This document shows positions 1-11,745 of a stretch of DNA of 64,000 bases, one piece after another; the stretch's first letter is position 1, and every line of letters starts with the position of its first letter. Source of the DNA: Phellopilus nigrolimitatus (lineage: Eukaryota; Basidiomycota; Agaricomycetes; Hymenochaetales; Hymenochaetaceae); assembly GCA_021029095.1 (NCBI GenBank), contig JAJOHG010000104.1, positions 30,900 to 94,899 of the forward strand, given 5' to 3'. Both the position numbers and the translations under genes were made by a program. The notes under the pieces were generated by a model. The model saw only the letters and a list, made by a program, of their open reading frames with translations. It was not told the DNA's origin and searched no databases.

Positions 1-166
1 CCCTCTCCCTCCTAATCTGTGTACACACCGGTATGCTAACAGGCGTATGCGCATATCCAGGCACCGCGACTTCTGGCGCGAGGTGCCCTACATCCTGCGG
101 GACGTCGGCGCACACCTATGCTCTGCGTTCCGCCCGTCGCCACGGAACGGCTACATAGCCGTTTAG
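1..166 (+). CDS. possible last exon of an unidentified gene
   Basis: A short open stretch follows a pyrimidine/CAG acceptor-like site near 57-60 and reads DFWREVPYILRDVGAHL and so on to a TAG at 164-166. Its composition looks protein-like and a stop is followed by AT-richer, intron-free sequence, so it may be the C-terminal exon of a gene starting before the window. I do not recognise the family. It could equally be a chance ORF. Confidence 0.25.
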   Translation, partial: PLPPNLCTHRYANRRMRISRHRDFWREVPYILRDVGAHLCSAFRPSPRNGYIAV

Positions 167-1942
167 CATTTCTCTCGTCTCGTCTCCCGCACCACGCCTA
201 CTCCTATCTCGTCTCAGGGGCTTGGCTTACGCCGAGCGCATCTACGTATCTATCCGTTTCCTACCTCTCCCTCTTCCTCTCCCTCTACCGCACATTGTAC
301 TTTATCCAGTCTGGGCACGCTATGCACGCATGCATTTCTTAATGTGAGAGAGAACTGAATTGCGCGTTCCTGGCAGGCGCACGATCGCTTGCCAGGTAGA
401 AGTTGGAAGAACGGCTCCAGGTGCATATCTGAGAGCAGAGTTACATGCAGAAGAATTGTACGTATATTATCAATTAAAAACCTTATCTAGACCTTTCGTC
501 TCCCGCCAGGCTGCTCAAATCATAATCACAAATGCGGAAGAGGGTGATCCCCATGGTGACTAGCGTCCAGGAATTCTAGTGCTGATAAGGTTGCGGAGTG
601 GACGCTGGTTTTCTGCAGCTCTGCAGGCGGAGGCGCAAGTGGCGGGCGTCTTCCAATGCGACCCTCTTACGGTGTTGTCGAGAATCGGGTGCTCTACGGA
701 TGGCGATGGCTGGGGTAGCACGGGTGCAGCAGCGGGCGGAAACGAAAGGCGGAGTGTCGAGTGAAAAGCTTCAGACTTGAAAGCAAGCCGACGCAGAAAT
801 CATAACGGAGAGATCGCAAGCGAGACGAGGCTGAGAATTCGATGAAGGATTCTGCTGCGAAGAGACGCGGGCGCAAGAGCTCGAGTTTCTCCAGAAGATG
901 CACGGGGCTGAAGAAGTAGGTGGGGCTCCGGCTCTGGTGTTGCAAACGGGCTGGCCCTTCTTCTGATCTGTTTTCAGCGATGCGCTTCCTCTGCTGATGG
1001 AACTATGCGAAGAGAGTCCTGGAGGCGGTCGGAGAGAGACCACGCGAAAACATCGTATAGGAGTTCTAGAAGGAGTCTTGACGCTGCAGCGCCAGTGGGT
1101 CAAGCATCTCGCCTTGCGCCTCTTTCGCGATTGTCGGTGCACCACAATCCAGACGGCACTCTGTGACGGGTGCGGGCGGAGCATGGTTTTTATCGGGCTC
1201 CTGGGCTTGAGATCCGGGCGACCCAGTAGAAGGAAGTCTGTGGGGACATTAAAAGGCAGCAAGAGACTAAAGGCGCATAAGTCGACTGCGAACATCAGCT
1301 CCTGGACGGACGGGTGCGTGGCCATAATAAGGCTGGCGAGCCGCAGCCTGCGCAGGCTTTGAACGAGTATTTATATTACGCTGCAGAAAAGAGGATTTGG
1401 CCTCCGTTATCCATATCCTCAGCGCTTCTCCTTCTCGAGCTATCTTCGCCGACTGCGCCGTATGCAGCGAAGTCAGTTACAGCAGCGCATGAATGACGCG
1501 TAAAACAATTTTTCAAAAATCATTCAGTGACTCACGGCTTCGACGGAGACAAGCATCAAGCCTTGACTATCCATAGCGAGTTTCTCTGATTCGGTAGGTC
1601 TTCAATCTTTCTTACCTTCAAGTGTAGGTATGTTGGGCAAGCACGTTTGATTGGGTCTTGGGGACTGCGCAGAAAAACGAAAGGATACAAGGTGGACATA
1701 TATATTTCCTTCTTTCTTGGAGTCAATAATATGTAGCAGATGCGACGTCGAATATAACCAGATGCTCAGAGAAACTTTTAGCTCATTGTGGTGGGCCGCG
1801 GCATTAGCCGTCACTTCATTCGGCACGTTTGAAACCCAAACTTACTTTCTTTAATACTACCAGCAATATCTACTTTTACCAAAAGAAAAGTGAACAACAA
1901 TCTTACTGTCGAGCTCTTGGTATCCCCGGACATTCCAGAGTC
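167..1942. other. long stretch with no recognisable gene
   Basis: About 1.8 kb upstream of TRM11. Several short ORFs exist on both strands, the longest being a serine/arginine/proline-rich reading frame on the minus strand at 771-1325. None has a recognisable motif, a plausible exon chain or a start in good context. The proximal part presumably holds the TRM11 promoter. I see no repeats or RNA genes here. Confidence 0.4.
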
Positions 1943-4027
1943 ATGACTATCCGCTGCATCATCCACTTCGCACAGGCGCACCCCGAATTCCGTCTGCCTG
2001 AGCTCCAGTCGATCGCCGAGCTCTACGGCTTCCGCTTCTCCCAGCCCGCCCCGGGCTCGCTCCCCGACGGCTCGTCCGAGGACTGGAACCCGAAGCACCC
2101 ATTCTGGATAGTCGACTTCGAAGACGAAGCACACGCCGTGCGGCTCGCGGAGCGCTGCATACTCGTCAGGTAAGTTCCCCGTCGATCATCTTTATAAAAT
2201 TGATCTAAAAACTCTCGTTTCTTCCATCCATTCTGTGTTGAACTTGAAGATCCGTGCATGAGTTCTACGCGCGCGGTGCCTCGTATGAAAGCGTGCACTC
2301 GCAGGCTCTGGCAAACTCGTGTTTGTGGGAGCGCTATGTTGAGAACACGTCCTTCCGCTTTTCGGTCTCCGCATACAATCACAGCATCCCGCTCCAGCGT
2401 ATCAGAGAGATTGTAGAGAGCTTCAAATTTATGGGCCTCAAGGGCTCTGTTGACCTGAAAACACCTGAGCTTATTTTAGCTGTTTTTGAAGAATGTGCGT
2501 ATTGGGTTTTGCCTATTCTCGACTGTAAACTAAATTTGATCTTGAAATTATATTCCCTCTTTTTCTTTTCTTTTTCCTATTTGAAGACCCCGTTCGAGGG
2601 ACGACAACAGTCAGTAGAGACGAAGACGATACAAAGCTCGCGCAGATTTACTTCGGGAGGTTGGTGGGTTATTCCTTCAGCTTACCGCAATTCATATATG
2701 CACGCCCCGTCCATCTCACCCTGCCTTATCCCACAGATCGCCGAAGGCAAGGCTCGCTCCCTCGTGCAGAAGTTCGACGTGAAGAAGCGTGCGTACTTCG
2801 GAAACACAAGCATGGAGGCGGAAATCTCGTTACTCATGGCGAACCAGACGCTCGTCCGTTTTCCACTCACGCGCCTTCCCTCTCAAAATATCGTCTAATG
2901 ACCGCAGGCCTCGCCAGGGAAGTTCATTTATGACCCGTTCATGGGAACAGGAAGCATGGCCTATGTGCGTCTTTCTCGCTGTGCTACTCATACTTGGCGT
3001 AAAGAGCATACCTACTTCGTCTGAAACCTGACTGGGATGAAGTAGACTGCCGCGCAGTTCGGCGCATTTATCTTCGGGTCGGATATCGATGGAAGGCAGA
3101 TGAGAGGGAAAGGAACCGGTGCGCTCGACGCTCTGAGTCTTAAGCCTTCAAAAAATTCTCCCGACTAATTTCCGATCCAGAAAGCGAGCCCGGTATTCTT
3201 CGCTCTGCGGCACAATACGGCGTTGCCTCGCGTATCGTCGACCTCTGCACGTACGATGTCACACACAATCCTCTGCGATGTGGATGTCTCTTCGACGCCA
3301 TCGTGACAGACCCGCCATGTCGGTCCTTGGTTTTATGATTTATAGAAATTTGACTTAGGTCTCTGTTACGCTCACAGACGGTGTCCGTGCGGGCGCGAAA
3401 CGCCTCGGACGCAAGACGACTGACAAGAGGGTGCGCGAGCGCAATCCCGAGTTCGAAGAGGCTCAGTCGAAAGCGTGAGTATCCTGTTCTTATTAAGCCG
3501 CCAGATCCAGATGCAGTTTCATAGCCTTATGGACTTCGTGCCACCGACACAGCCATACGAGCTGTCCACGCTTGTTGCGGACTTGGTGCGGCTTGCGCGC
3601 CACTTACTGCGTCCAGCCGGCCGACTTGTATTCTTCCTGCCGACGGTGACAGACGAGTACGCAGAGGTAGATGTACATGCGCTGCTCTGTGAGGGCATGG
3701 AAATCGTCGCGAACTCCGTTCAGGATTTTGGGTCATGGGGGCGCAGGGTGGGGTGCACTCTTATAGCTCTGTTGATTAGCGCTTACGCTGCATTTTTATC
3801 ACCGGCAGTTGATCACAATTAGGAAGACCACGAGCGAGGAGTATGCCTCGCCTTTTGGCCACACAGCCGAGGGGTTTAGCGCAGAAGACGACAAGCAGAT
3901 GAGAGATGACGGCGAGAGCCGCATACCAGCGCATAAGGATTTCCGGGAGAAATATTTCAGAGGATTTCGAAAAGATGACGCCGATGAACATTCGGAACAG
4001 GAGCAGAAATCGGAGAACCGGGATTGA
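1943..4027 (+). CDS. TRM11: tRNA (guanine-N2-)-methyltransferase TRM11
   Basis: Catalytic subunit of the Trm11-Trm112 complex, which makes N2-methylguanosine at position 10 of tRNAs. The ATG at 1943 begins MTIRCIIHFAQAHPEFRLPE, the usual start of the THUMP-like N-terminal half. Exons continue through FYARGASYESVHSQAL and KRAYFGNTSMEAEIS. The Rossmann SAM-binding motif reads GKFIYDPFMGTGSMA. The catalytic DPPY is split by an intron: CCGCCAT precedes a donor and ACGGTGTCCG follows the acceptor, giving TDPPYGVRAGAKRLG. Downstream come the GRLVFFLPTV segment and a charged tail (SEQEQKSENRD) ending in TGA at 4027. At least seven short introns are needed. Length (about 480-500 aa by rough exon sum) fits the family. 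The gene looks intact. Confidence 0.9.
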
Positions 4028-4283
4028 TGATACGTCCATAATGATGTGCTAGTGTCATCATAACTCCGAAACTGTAGAAGTCACACTTCTGTAATAGTAC
4101 CGAATAAGCGTAGACCAGGTCGTTGCGAAGCGGCGCTCTTGTGAAGCCAATTCGGCTCTAAGACACAGCGAATTGCAATTGTCTTGTTTGACAAATTCAA
4201 TTAGAATAATACGGAGTGCTACACAGGGTTTAGCCACGAAGAGCTCGAGTTGCCAGTGCAACTCACAGAGCGCCATAACCCCC

Positions 4284-4481
4284 CTAATGATGGCCGCCGT
4301 CCTCCTTCACCCTGGTCTTCGAGTAGACGTTGTCCGCAACAACGTAAGCGGTGAACGCGACGACAGCGATGCCAAAACCAGGGAATATGTTTTTGAACAT
4401 GGCGGCGTTGGAGAATATGGGGTGCCTGCGCCACGCCTCGCGCTTTGCCCATGGATCGCGGAAAAAAGGCTGCTGCGACAT
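4284..4481 (-). CDS. NADH:ubiquinone oxidoreductase B12/NDUFB3-like subunit
   Basis: A 65-residue accessory subunit of mitochondrial complex I. The ATG at 4481 gives MSQQPFFRDPWAKREAWRRH, matching the conserved DPWAKREAWR...HPIF opening of B12-type subunits. A single transmembrane segment follows (FPGFGIAVVAFTAYVVADNVY), then a short charged tail KTRVKEDGGHH ending in TAG at 4284-4286. An in-frame GTG nine bases upstream would add MCI, but the ATG is the natural start. The gene lies tail-to-tail with TRM11 (256 bp apart) and head-to-head with TOP1. I see no intron, although a small 5' exon cannot be excluded. Confidence 0.85.
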   Translation of the reverse strand: MSQQPFFRDPWAKREAWRRHPIFSNAAMFKNIFPGFGIAVVAFTAYVVADNVYSKTRVKEDGGHH

Positions 4482-4801
4482 GATGCACACTGCGGACGCA
4501 TGTCAGCGCTGTGAAAGTGGGAGAAAGTAGCAGACTGACGCTGTGCTCGTTGTGCTGTGGTCGTTGTCGAGAGTGAGCTCGGCCGCTCAGGTGACGCTTC
4601 TAGGCCAGTGACAGCCAGTTTAGGGCCGGCTCGGCAGGACTTCGACAAATCAGACCCTATTTCCCCTTTCCTATATAACCACCCTAGTTGTATTTCCCAG
4701 CTCTTTTTACTCCTTGCGCTAAACCCCATCGTCCCCTCCGCTTTTCTGTTTTATCATTTTTGCCTCCGTCGGTGTGTTGGAATCTGTGCCTCGCCAGCGC
4801 C
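4482..4801. promoter_or_regulatory. divergent promoter of the complex I subunit and TOP1
   Basis: A 320-bp gap separates the two start codons. It holds a TATA-like TATATAACC at about 4671-4679 and a pyrimidine-rich tract of the kind found upstream of fungal starts before TOP1. Both genes must be driven from here. No specific factor site can be claimed. Confidence 0.5.
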
Positions 4802-7800
4802 ATGTCCAGCGACCTCACGATGTACTCGGACGACGACAAACCGCTTGGGCTCGATCCCGCTGTGCGTGCCCAGGCCAACGGACACGTCAGTCATGCGAAC
4901 GGGGGGCACGCAGCCGACGAAGACAGCTCGATGAGCGAAGACGATGTTCCGCTCCTAGTACGTGGCCTTCGCATACAGCACGCACTACCACATGTACTCA
5001 CAGAGGTAATATGCTTTCCCATACGTTCCTCTAGTCGCAGTCCTCGCGCGTTAAAGCCGAGTCCGAGACGCCGAAACGTCCACAGAAGCGCAAGGTCGCC
5101 ACGTACACGTCGTCCAGCGACGACGACGCGCCCCTCGCATCTTCATCGCCCGTGAAGCATGTGCGCTCTGTGGCTGCGTCCTCACTCAGCGCGGGTTCCG
5201 CCACCGTCGTTCCCACAGATGTCGACGACAAGGTCAAAGTAAAGCGCAGCGCGAAGAGCCGGAAGACCGTGGCTGCGGACGCATTCAGCGATGAAGACGA
5301 TGCACCACTCGGCAAGAAGAACCCTGCAACGAACGGCAAGGCGAATGGCTCGAACGGCAAGATAAATGGCACGAACGGAAAGGTAAACGGCACGAACGGA
5401 AAGGCGAAAGCGCCGCCGAAGAAAAGGGTGAAAAAGGAAGAGGATGAAGACGACGTCTTTGCGGCGGGCTCTGAGGATGAGAAGCCGAAGAAGAGGAAAA
5501 AGGCAACGACAGCGAAGGGCAAGGCGAAGAAGGAGGAGGCATCGGACGATGACAAGCCACTGACCACGTCGAAAAAAGCTAAGTTGAACCCTGCTGACGA
5601 CGACGAGACCAAGACGAAGCCGAAGAAAAGAGCTACGAAGCCGAAGAAGGAGGACTCTGAGGTCCCTACGTCGCAGGCGAAGAAGAAAGGAAAGAAAGAG
5701 GATTCGGAGGAAGGAGAGGACGTCTTCCGCTGGTGGGAGGCCGAGGATCCCAATGGTGATGGCTCGATCAAATGGACGACGCTCGAGCACAACGGTGTCT
5801 ACTTCCCTCCTCCTTACGAACCTTTACCTTCCGATGTGAAGATGAAGTACGCCGGTGCGTATCTACGAACCACCTTCAGCGCACGATTTCATTTAGCAGT
5901 ATACTTTAGGCCATCCCGTTGACCTTCCGCTCGAATCGGAAGAGGTTGCTGGCTTTTATGCACAGATGATTGAGACCGATCACGCACAAGACCAGATTTT
6001 CAACAAGAACTTCTTCAAGGACTTCCTCACGGTCCTCGAGAAGTATCCTCCTGTGCGTCTACGTTCTTTGTAACTCTTTCTCCATGACTCTAAATGTATT
6101 TTGTAGCGTGATGGCACGAAGATCAAGGACTTTGAGCTCTGCGACTTCCGTCCTATGTACGAGTTCTATGAGGCGGAGAAGGCAAAGAAGAAAGCATTGA
6201 ATTCAGCACAGCGGAAGGCCCTGAAGGCAGAGAAGGACAAGCTCGAGGAGCCGTTCACTACGTGTGTCCTTGATGGACGTAAAGAGAAGGTCGGCAACTT
6301 CAGAGTCGAACCTCCTGGTCTCTTCCGTGGTCGTGGTGAACATCCTCGCAAGGGCACCCTCAAGGTGTGTAAGCTTCTCTTGCAGTATGCTCTCTAATGC
6401 TGAGTTCTATTATCGCTAGTTCCGTGTACACCCAGAGGACATTACTATCAATATCGGTGAGGGCGTCCCAGACCCCACGCCGAATATACCCGGCAAGTGG
6501 AAGAACGTCATCCATGATCAAACAGTGACGTGGTTGGCGAACTGGACGGAGAACGTCAACGGCCAACACAAGTACGTGTTCCTTGCTGCAGGGTCGTCGC
6601 TCAAGGGTCAGAGCGACAAAGGGAAGTTCGAGAAGGCCAGAGAGTTGAAGGTAGGTATTTCTTCCGTCATAGTTTTTTTCTTTATCGACCCAACACTTAT
6701 CGTCGATCAAGGATCACGTCGACCGCATTCGCCAAGACTACAGTGTCGAGCTGCGGACCAAGCTCATGGCAGACCGTCAGCGCGCGACAGCCATGTACTT
6801 CATTGATCGTCTTGCACTTCGTGCGGGTAACGAGAAGGGAGAGGATGAGGCAGACACGGTCGGCTGTTGTTCGCTGCGTTGCGAGCACGTCACGCTTGAG
6901 CCGCCGAACCTACTCATTTTCGACTTCCTGGGTAAAGATTCAATCCGCTTCTACAAGCGCGTCGAGGTCGAACCACAGATCTTCAAGAATGTCCGTATCT
7001 TTAAAGAGAACAAGGAGGATTCGGATGCGCTCTTCGATCGTGTCAATGTAAGATCCTTCTTCAATTGTATCATCGCTTCTCTCGGGTACTAAACACGGTC
7101 ATCGGTCTAGACTTCGCTCATGAACAAGCACCTCGCATCGTACATGAAGGGCCTCACTGCCAAGGTGTTCCGTACCTACAACGCTTCGATCACCTTCCAA
7201 CAACAGCTCGACCTCTACTCGCCGAAGGAAGCATCCGTCCAGGAGAAGCTGAATGCATACAACAAAGCAAACCGCATGGTGGCTATTCTCTGCAACCATC
7301 AACGTTCCGTCCCGAAGACCCATTCGGCGTCGATGGAGAAGATGAACGACAAGGTGATGTCTCTTGCCATTCTTCACTTCTCCATGTCGATCTGACGCTG
7401 GCTCGGAACGCAGCTGCGCGCCATCAAGTATGAGCGCATGAAGATGCGCCACGTGCTGTTCGGACTCGACGCGAAGTACAAGAAGAAGAAAGAGTATAAG
7501 GATGACGAGTCGGACATCGATGACGAGTGGGTCGCGCAGCACGAAGACACAATGAAGGAGAAGGAGATCGAGAAGGTCAAGAAGAAGTTCGCGAAGGACA
7601 ACGAGAAAGCTGAGGCGGAAGGCGAGAAGCCGAAGCCTGAGACTGAGTTGAACGAGCGTATTAAAGACATTGAGGCGGAATTCGAGCGCCTCGAGGATGA
7701 GCGCGGGACAAAGAGCGCGACCTTGAAGCGCACGAAGCCCGCAGAGAAAATCGAGGAGGCGATTGCTAAGCTGACTGAACGCATCAAAACGCACAAACTG

Positions 7801-8154
7801 CAGATTGTCGATCGCGAAGAGGGTAAAGAGGTTGCGCTCGGCACAAGGTTGGTTTCTCGTCACTTCACATTGTGTCTGCCTCGTTGACATGCCTTCCCGC
7901 CTAGTAAAATCAACTACCTTGATCCTCGGTAAGTCGTGGCTCTTCTGTGACTCGTACCTCCTTTGCTCACGTTCGTATCTCCAGAATCACTGCAGCTTGG
8001 TGCAAACACCACGATGTCCCCATTGAGAAAATATTTTCGAAAGCTCTCCTTACTAAATGTATGTGCCCCTTCCCCATTTCTACCTTTTCGTGAGCTGATG
8101 TGTTACGCTCCAGTCCCATGGGCCATGGAAGCAGATTCCGACTGGAAATTCTGA
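4802..8154 (+). CDS. TOP1: DNA topoisomerase I (type IB)
   Basis: Nuclear type IB topoisomerase that relaxes DNA through a 3'-phosphotyrosine intermediate. [17 protein letters not shown] starts an acidic/lysine-rich N-terminal tail full of KKRK-type nuclear localisation signals. The core begins at [20 protein letters not shown] and runs through [38 protein letters not shown] and the catalytic-domain stretch [21 protein letters not shown] charged coiled-coil linker ([16 protein letters not shown] onward) follows. The active-site tyrosine lies in a tiny exon: splicing gives [20 protein letters not shown]. The protein ends [13 protein letters not shown] at a TGA at 8152-8154. All conserved parts are in frame. 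Total length is roughly 850-900 aa. Degenerate pieces of this gene recur at 24.2, 27.8 and 40.7 kb. Confidence 0.95.
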
Positions 8155-8546
8155 GCATTGTGTACCTTTGCCTTTTTTTTTTTTGCACTTCTCACCGCTA
8201 GATTTCGAGGCGACTCGACCGCTTCGCTTTACATTCTTTTCTGGGACTTCTCTTCCCATCCTGATATTTTTTCGAGTCAATAACCCATTCCCGGACACTG
8301 TTGTTCTACTGCAAACCTGTCGCATACTGTCTATACTTCGCAAACCAGCATATTCTTAAACTTCATCACAATATACGCATTGTTATCGAACTACCCTCTT
8401 TCGACGACGCTCTGTCTCAGACTTGCGTCTGAGATGGTGCAGGAAGATTGTAATTATACAAAGTGCGAATCAGGGACAACATAAGAAAGCCTGGAGAAAC
8501 AAAATTATAAATAATACATCTTCTGATTGATAGATCTTGAATGAAG
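8155..8546. other. TOP1 3' flank, no gene
   Basis: AT-richer sequence including a T-run near 8171-8182. The first 240 bp or so are clearly the TOP1 3' untranslated region, because a diverged copy follows the TOP1 relic at about 28,390-28,630. Nothing else is recognisable. Confidence 0.6.
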
Positions 8547-9127
8547 CTACTCGTTCGATATAAGCTGCGTACTTGAAACGTTTTCATCTGTGATATTGCG
8601 ATCGATGCAGTTATCGAACCGCTGCGCAGGCTTTACGGCGAGCAAATGCTTGCACTGCAGCCTTAATCGGCAGCAGGCACCGCAGGGAGTTACTTTTTTT
8701 AGTCGACAGACTTTGATTTTGCTCTGAAATTTTGAGTGCTTACCATCAGCTGATCCTCTGAGAGGATAACCGAGAATGCGAAAGATGGACAGCTGCAGTA
8801 CGCCGGCTTGTGCGGCAGGAGGTCAGGCTGGACAGTATACGCCGACGTCGAACCATGAACCTCGTAAAACGAATGACCCCACTGTGTTTTCAGATGCATC
8901 ACTGTATTTATTCCCGAAACGTAATTAGAATTGGATTCGTGGTTTTCGATATCGGTCTGGAAGACGGAGAACTGGTATTGACCCCGCTCACGGTCGATGA
9001 GGTCCAATGCGGCTAAGAGCAGGTTGTCAGGGAAGAAGTGGCGCAGCTTTTGTATGCTGTCCTCAGATACTGTCCGACTCTTTCGTTGGTTTACGCGCTT
9101 CAGCAGATTGCTGAAAATATTGACGGG
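8547..9127 (-). CDS. SWIM zinc-finger protein, SWS1/ZSWIM7-like
   Basis: A likely homolog of Sws1/ZSWIM7, the SWIM-domain partner of Rad51 paralogs in the Shu complex of homologous recombination. The large exon reads SIQKLRHFFPDNLLLAALDL and IDRERGQYQFSVFQTD, then the SWIM core YCSCPSFAFSVILSEDQLM. A roughly 90-nt intron (GTAAGC donor) follows. The last exon begins CKHLLAVKPAQRF and ends ...TQLISNE at TAG 8547-8549. Together these give the CxC...CxH zinc ligands. The N-terminus is unresolved: reading upstream meets an acceptor-like TTAG near 9128 and I found no convincing first exon, so the 5' boundary is provisional. The family call rests on the SWIM motif and its CSCPxFxFSVxLS context. Confidence 0.7.
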
Positions 9128-9653
9128 CTAACAATCGTTAGAGTAGACTGCGCGTCGCCGGAAGAATATCCAGCAGATTATGAGAATTGGCGAATAGCAT
9201 ATTAGAACTCGATATGCATGACCTCAGGAGTGCGGAGAAAGTTTGGCTATGGGACGTTGGTATCTGTGTACTGGTTGTAGTTAGAGTTAACGTTATAGAG
9301 TGTCGAAAGGAGTGGCCTGCGGAGATTCCCTTTGTGATGCGTAGATCTCGAAGTTCGGATCCTAGTGAACGGCCCGTGGCCGCAGGACCGTCTAACTTTC
9401 CGATTTTGCTGCAGGAGATTCGGTATTCCGAAATAAAAGCTCATCAGAATCACACCAGAACTTGAAATTGATCTTGAAATTCAGTTTTGATGCATTCAGT
9501 TCTGGCAAGCTGGACGAGATTACATTGAACCCAACAAATGCCTCTTGGTATTCGTCATGCTCAAAATATAAAAAGACAGTTCGATTGATGTACATTCGTA
9601 GTATGCAACACGTAACATCTGCTATGCGTGTCCTCGCAGCCGGGTATTCTTAC
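9128..9653. other. intergenic, probably includes the missing SWS1-like first exon
   Basis: About 525 bp between the SWS1-like gene and the carboxypeptidase relic. A branchpoint-like CTAAC upstream of the acceptor suggests that the first exon of the SWS1-like gene lies around 9130-9300. No other gene is visible. Confidence 0.35.
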
Positions 9654-11745
9654 TCAGGTAGAACTCAGCGGCCCGCCCTTCATCGCCTGCTCGAAGAATT
9701 GTAAAGCAGCCTGCCCTGTCGCGAGCCCCGTGTGGTTGTACGCAGGCACCTCGTGCCCCGAACCAAACACGCGGATGTACGAAAACGTGCCCGCATTCTT
9801 GATGAGCCCAGCGAGCTGCCCCGCGACGGTGTAGTTCGAAAGACTGCTGCTAGTAGAGCGCGCTGAACTGCGTCTGGAGGTTGTCAACCTGTAGGAATGA
9901 CGTTGCTCATATTAGGAGCGGAGAGTCGGCGCGGTTGATTTCGGCGGCTCACCATCGCTCCGACGCCTTTGAAGTTCAGGATGTAATCTGCGTCTCCGTC
10001 GTAGATAATCGTACGGATCTTGAATAAAACACCGCATTCAGAGGAGCAGTATGAGCAGAAAAGATTAAGAAAGCTTACTCCAGCATTAATGACAGCCTCG
10101 AGGTCAGGTGCAGAATTCAACATCCAGTCTCCGGTCTTGGCGAAGTTATTGAACACGTCATTATTCGTCTCTTGCCAAGTCGATTCCGCACCGATAGAAT
10201 CCCTGTGAAAGTATATCATCATAGACGTCCGAGAATACAAGTTCAGACTTACATGAAAGACGAGTCCGTCAGCAGGTTCGTAATGTTTGGCGGGTACGAA
10301 TCGTCCTCGGGCTGGCGCACGTCGTAAACGTCGTAGTCGCCGGACAGCGGCGAGAGCACATTATTGTTGCAATTTGATTGTGCAACCGAGCACACCGACG
10401 TCGACTTGGTATCGTAGCACGATTAGATCTACGAGATACAATCCCGCTGATGTTCAATCTCACGAGATACCACCAATCGATGAGACGTACCTTGGACTTG
10501 CAGCCACCCGACACGTAGAAGGACGTGTTGGCGCATTCAATAACGCTGCTCGAGACAGTAGGGTGGTAGGAATTGGATCCCACGTACACCATATACTCTG
10601 CGTACTGCGAGAGCGGGTCCGTAAGTCCGTTCCCGACGCCATGCGTCTTGAGGTTGATAGTCGTTCCCGTCAGTGTGCCTGCCGCGATCGCCGCATTCTG
10701 TTCGAGGAAGTAGTGCGCGAACGCCGGACCGTAGTGCCCTCCGTACCTGGCGAAGATATATTGTAAGAAGGTACAGTCCAGGGCCGTGGAGGTGAGAATA
10801 AGTGCGCTTACGACCCCGTCCAGAGTGCAACGTCGTTCTCCGCGTACACGGAGAACGTGTTATTTGCAAGGAAGATCTGAAGCATGTTCCACACTGCTTC
10901 CGCTGCCTGCTTCGCTCCCGAGACCTCGAGGTCGCCGTGGGAGTAGCCAACGCCGACTGAAAACTAGATCAATGCACTAAACACGATGCAAAAAGAGTGA
11001 AGGCTTCAGGGACTCGGTTGGTCGATGTAAAGCCTCTTCAATAAAATCAGTATGATCAAACCAGCTGTTTCTAGCAACACTCACATGTTCGCATTGTTGT
11101 TCCAAGAGTATTTATTCAAAGATACTGTTGCCTCATCTGTATTGATTCAACAGGGCTTCAGATTCTTCAGTCAAGTACAATAGGGAAGAATCAGAAGAAA
11201 AAGACGAACCCCGTTTTCTTGGAAAAGACCGACCATTGATGACGAGCCAGGCTGCGCGAGTAAAAAGCGGATGTTGAGGGGGGGGGGGGGAAGCGATTAG
11301 AATTGATACATGCTCTCACGCCGCCATTGAACCAGATCGCAGGAGTTGTTTCGGGAAGCGAAGAACCACCACCTAAGAAACCACGAAGTAAAGTTAACCG
11401 CATGACGATGAAAGCATACGCAAAACCAATTTACCACATGCTCTGGGAAGTCGTCAGGTCTGCATATCCGGAAGCCTAATAAACAACGGCAGTAGTATCT
11501 ACAAGGATACGGTTGAGAACGCAGCAGTAGCTTGAAGTTATAAACAAAGACAAACCAAAACGCCGAAGGTCTCGATAAAGCGCAATTTGCCGGCCACGGG
11601 ACACTTGCGGCTTCGGGAGCGCGGCATCTTTGTTGACGCTGGATGCAGAGGCTGGGACACCACCGTGGACTCCGTCGACCTTAGGTATCTGACGCGAAGA
11701 TACCAACAGACTCAGACAACCGATGAGCCAGAGACCTTTGCAGCG
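9654..11745 (-). pseudogene. decayed serine carboxypeptidase (peptidase family S10)
   Basis: A secreted or vacuolar S10 carboxypeptidase by sequence. A hydrophobic leader (LWLIGCLSLLVSS) is followed by a propeptide. The nucleophile motif spans an intron to give TGSYGGHYGPAFAHYFLEQN. The catalytic Asp lies in DGDADYILN and the His in GSGHEVPAY; the end is KGGPLSST, stop at 9654-9656. Three lesions argue that it is dead. No in-frame ATG precedes the leader before an upstream stop. The reading frame shifts between WWFFASR and PAIWFNGGPGSSSMVGLF. In the expected PCRINTDEATVS segment the Arg codon is TGA (11147-11149), a CGA-to-TGA change. A 12-13 nt G run lies in one intron near 11280. If transcripts splice around these lesions the gene could still work, but I think it is a pseudogene with intact catalytic residues. 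Confidence 0.75.

Noticed and set aside
771..1325. 184-aa minus-strand ORF upstream of TRM11
   Set aside because: Composition is Arg/Ser/Pro-rich without motif or consistent exon structure; it looks like a chance frame in GC-rich DNA.
7099..7890. 263-aa antisense ORF across TOP1
   Set aside because: A shadow of the lysine/glutamate-rich linker region of TOP1 read on the other strand (Leu/Phe-rich); the plus strand is clearly coding.
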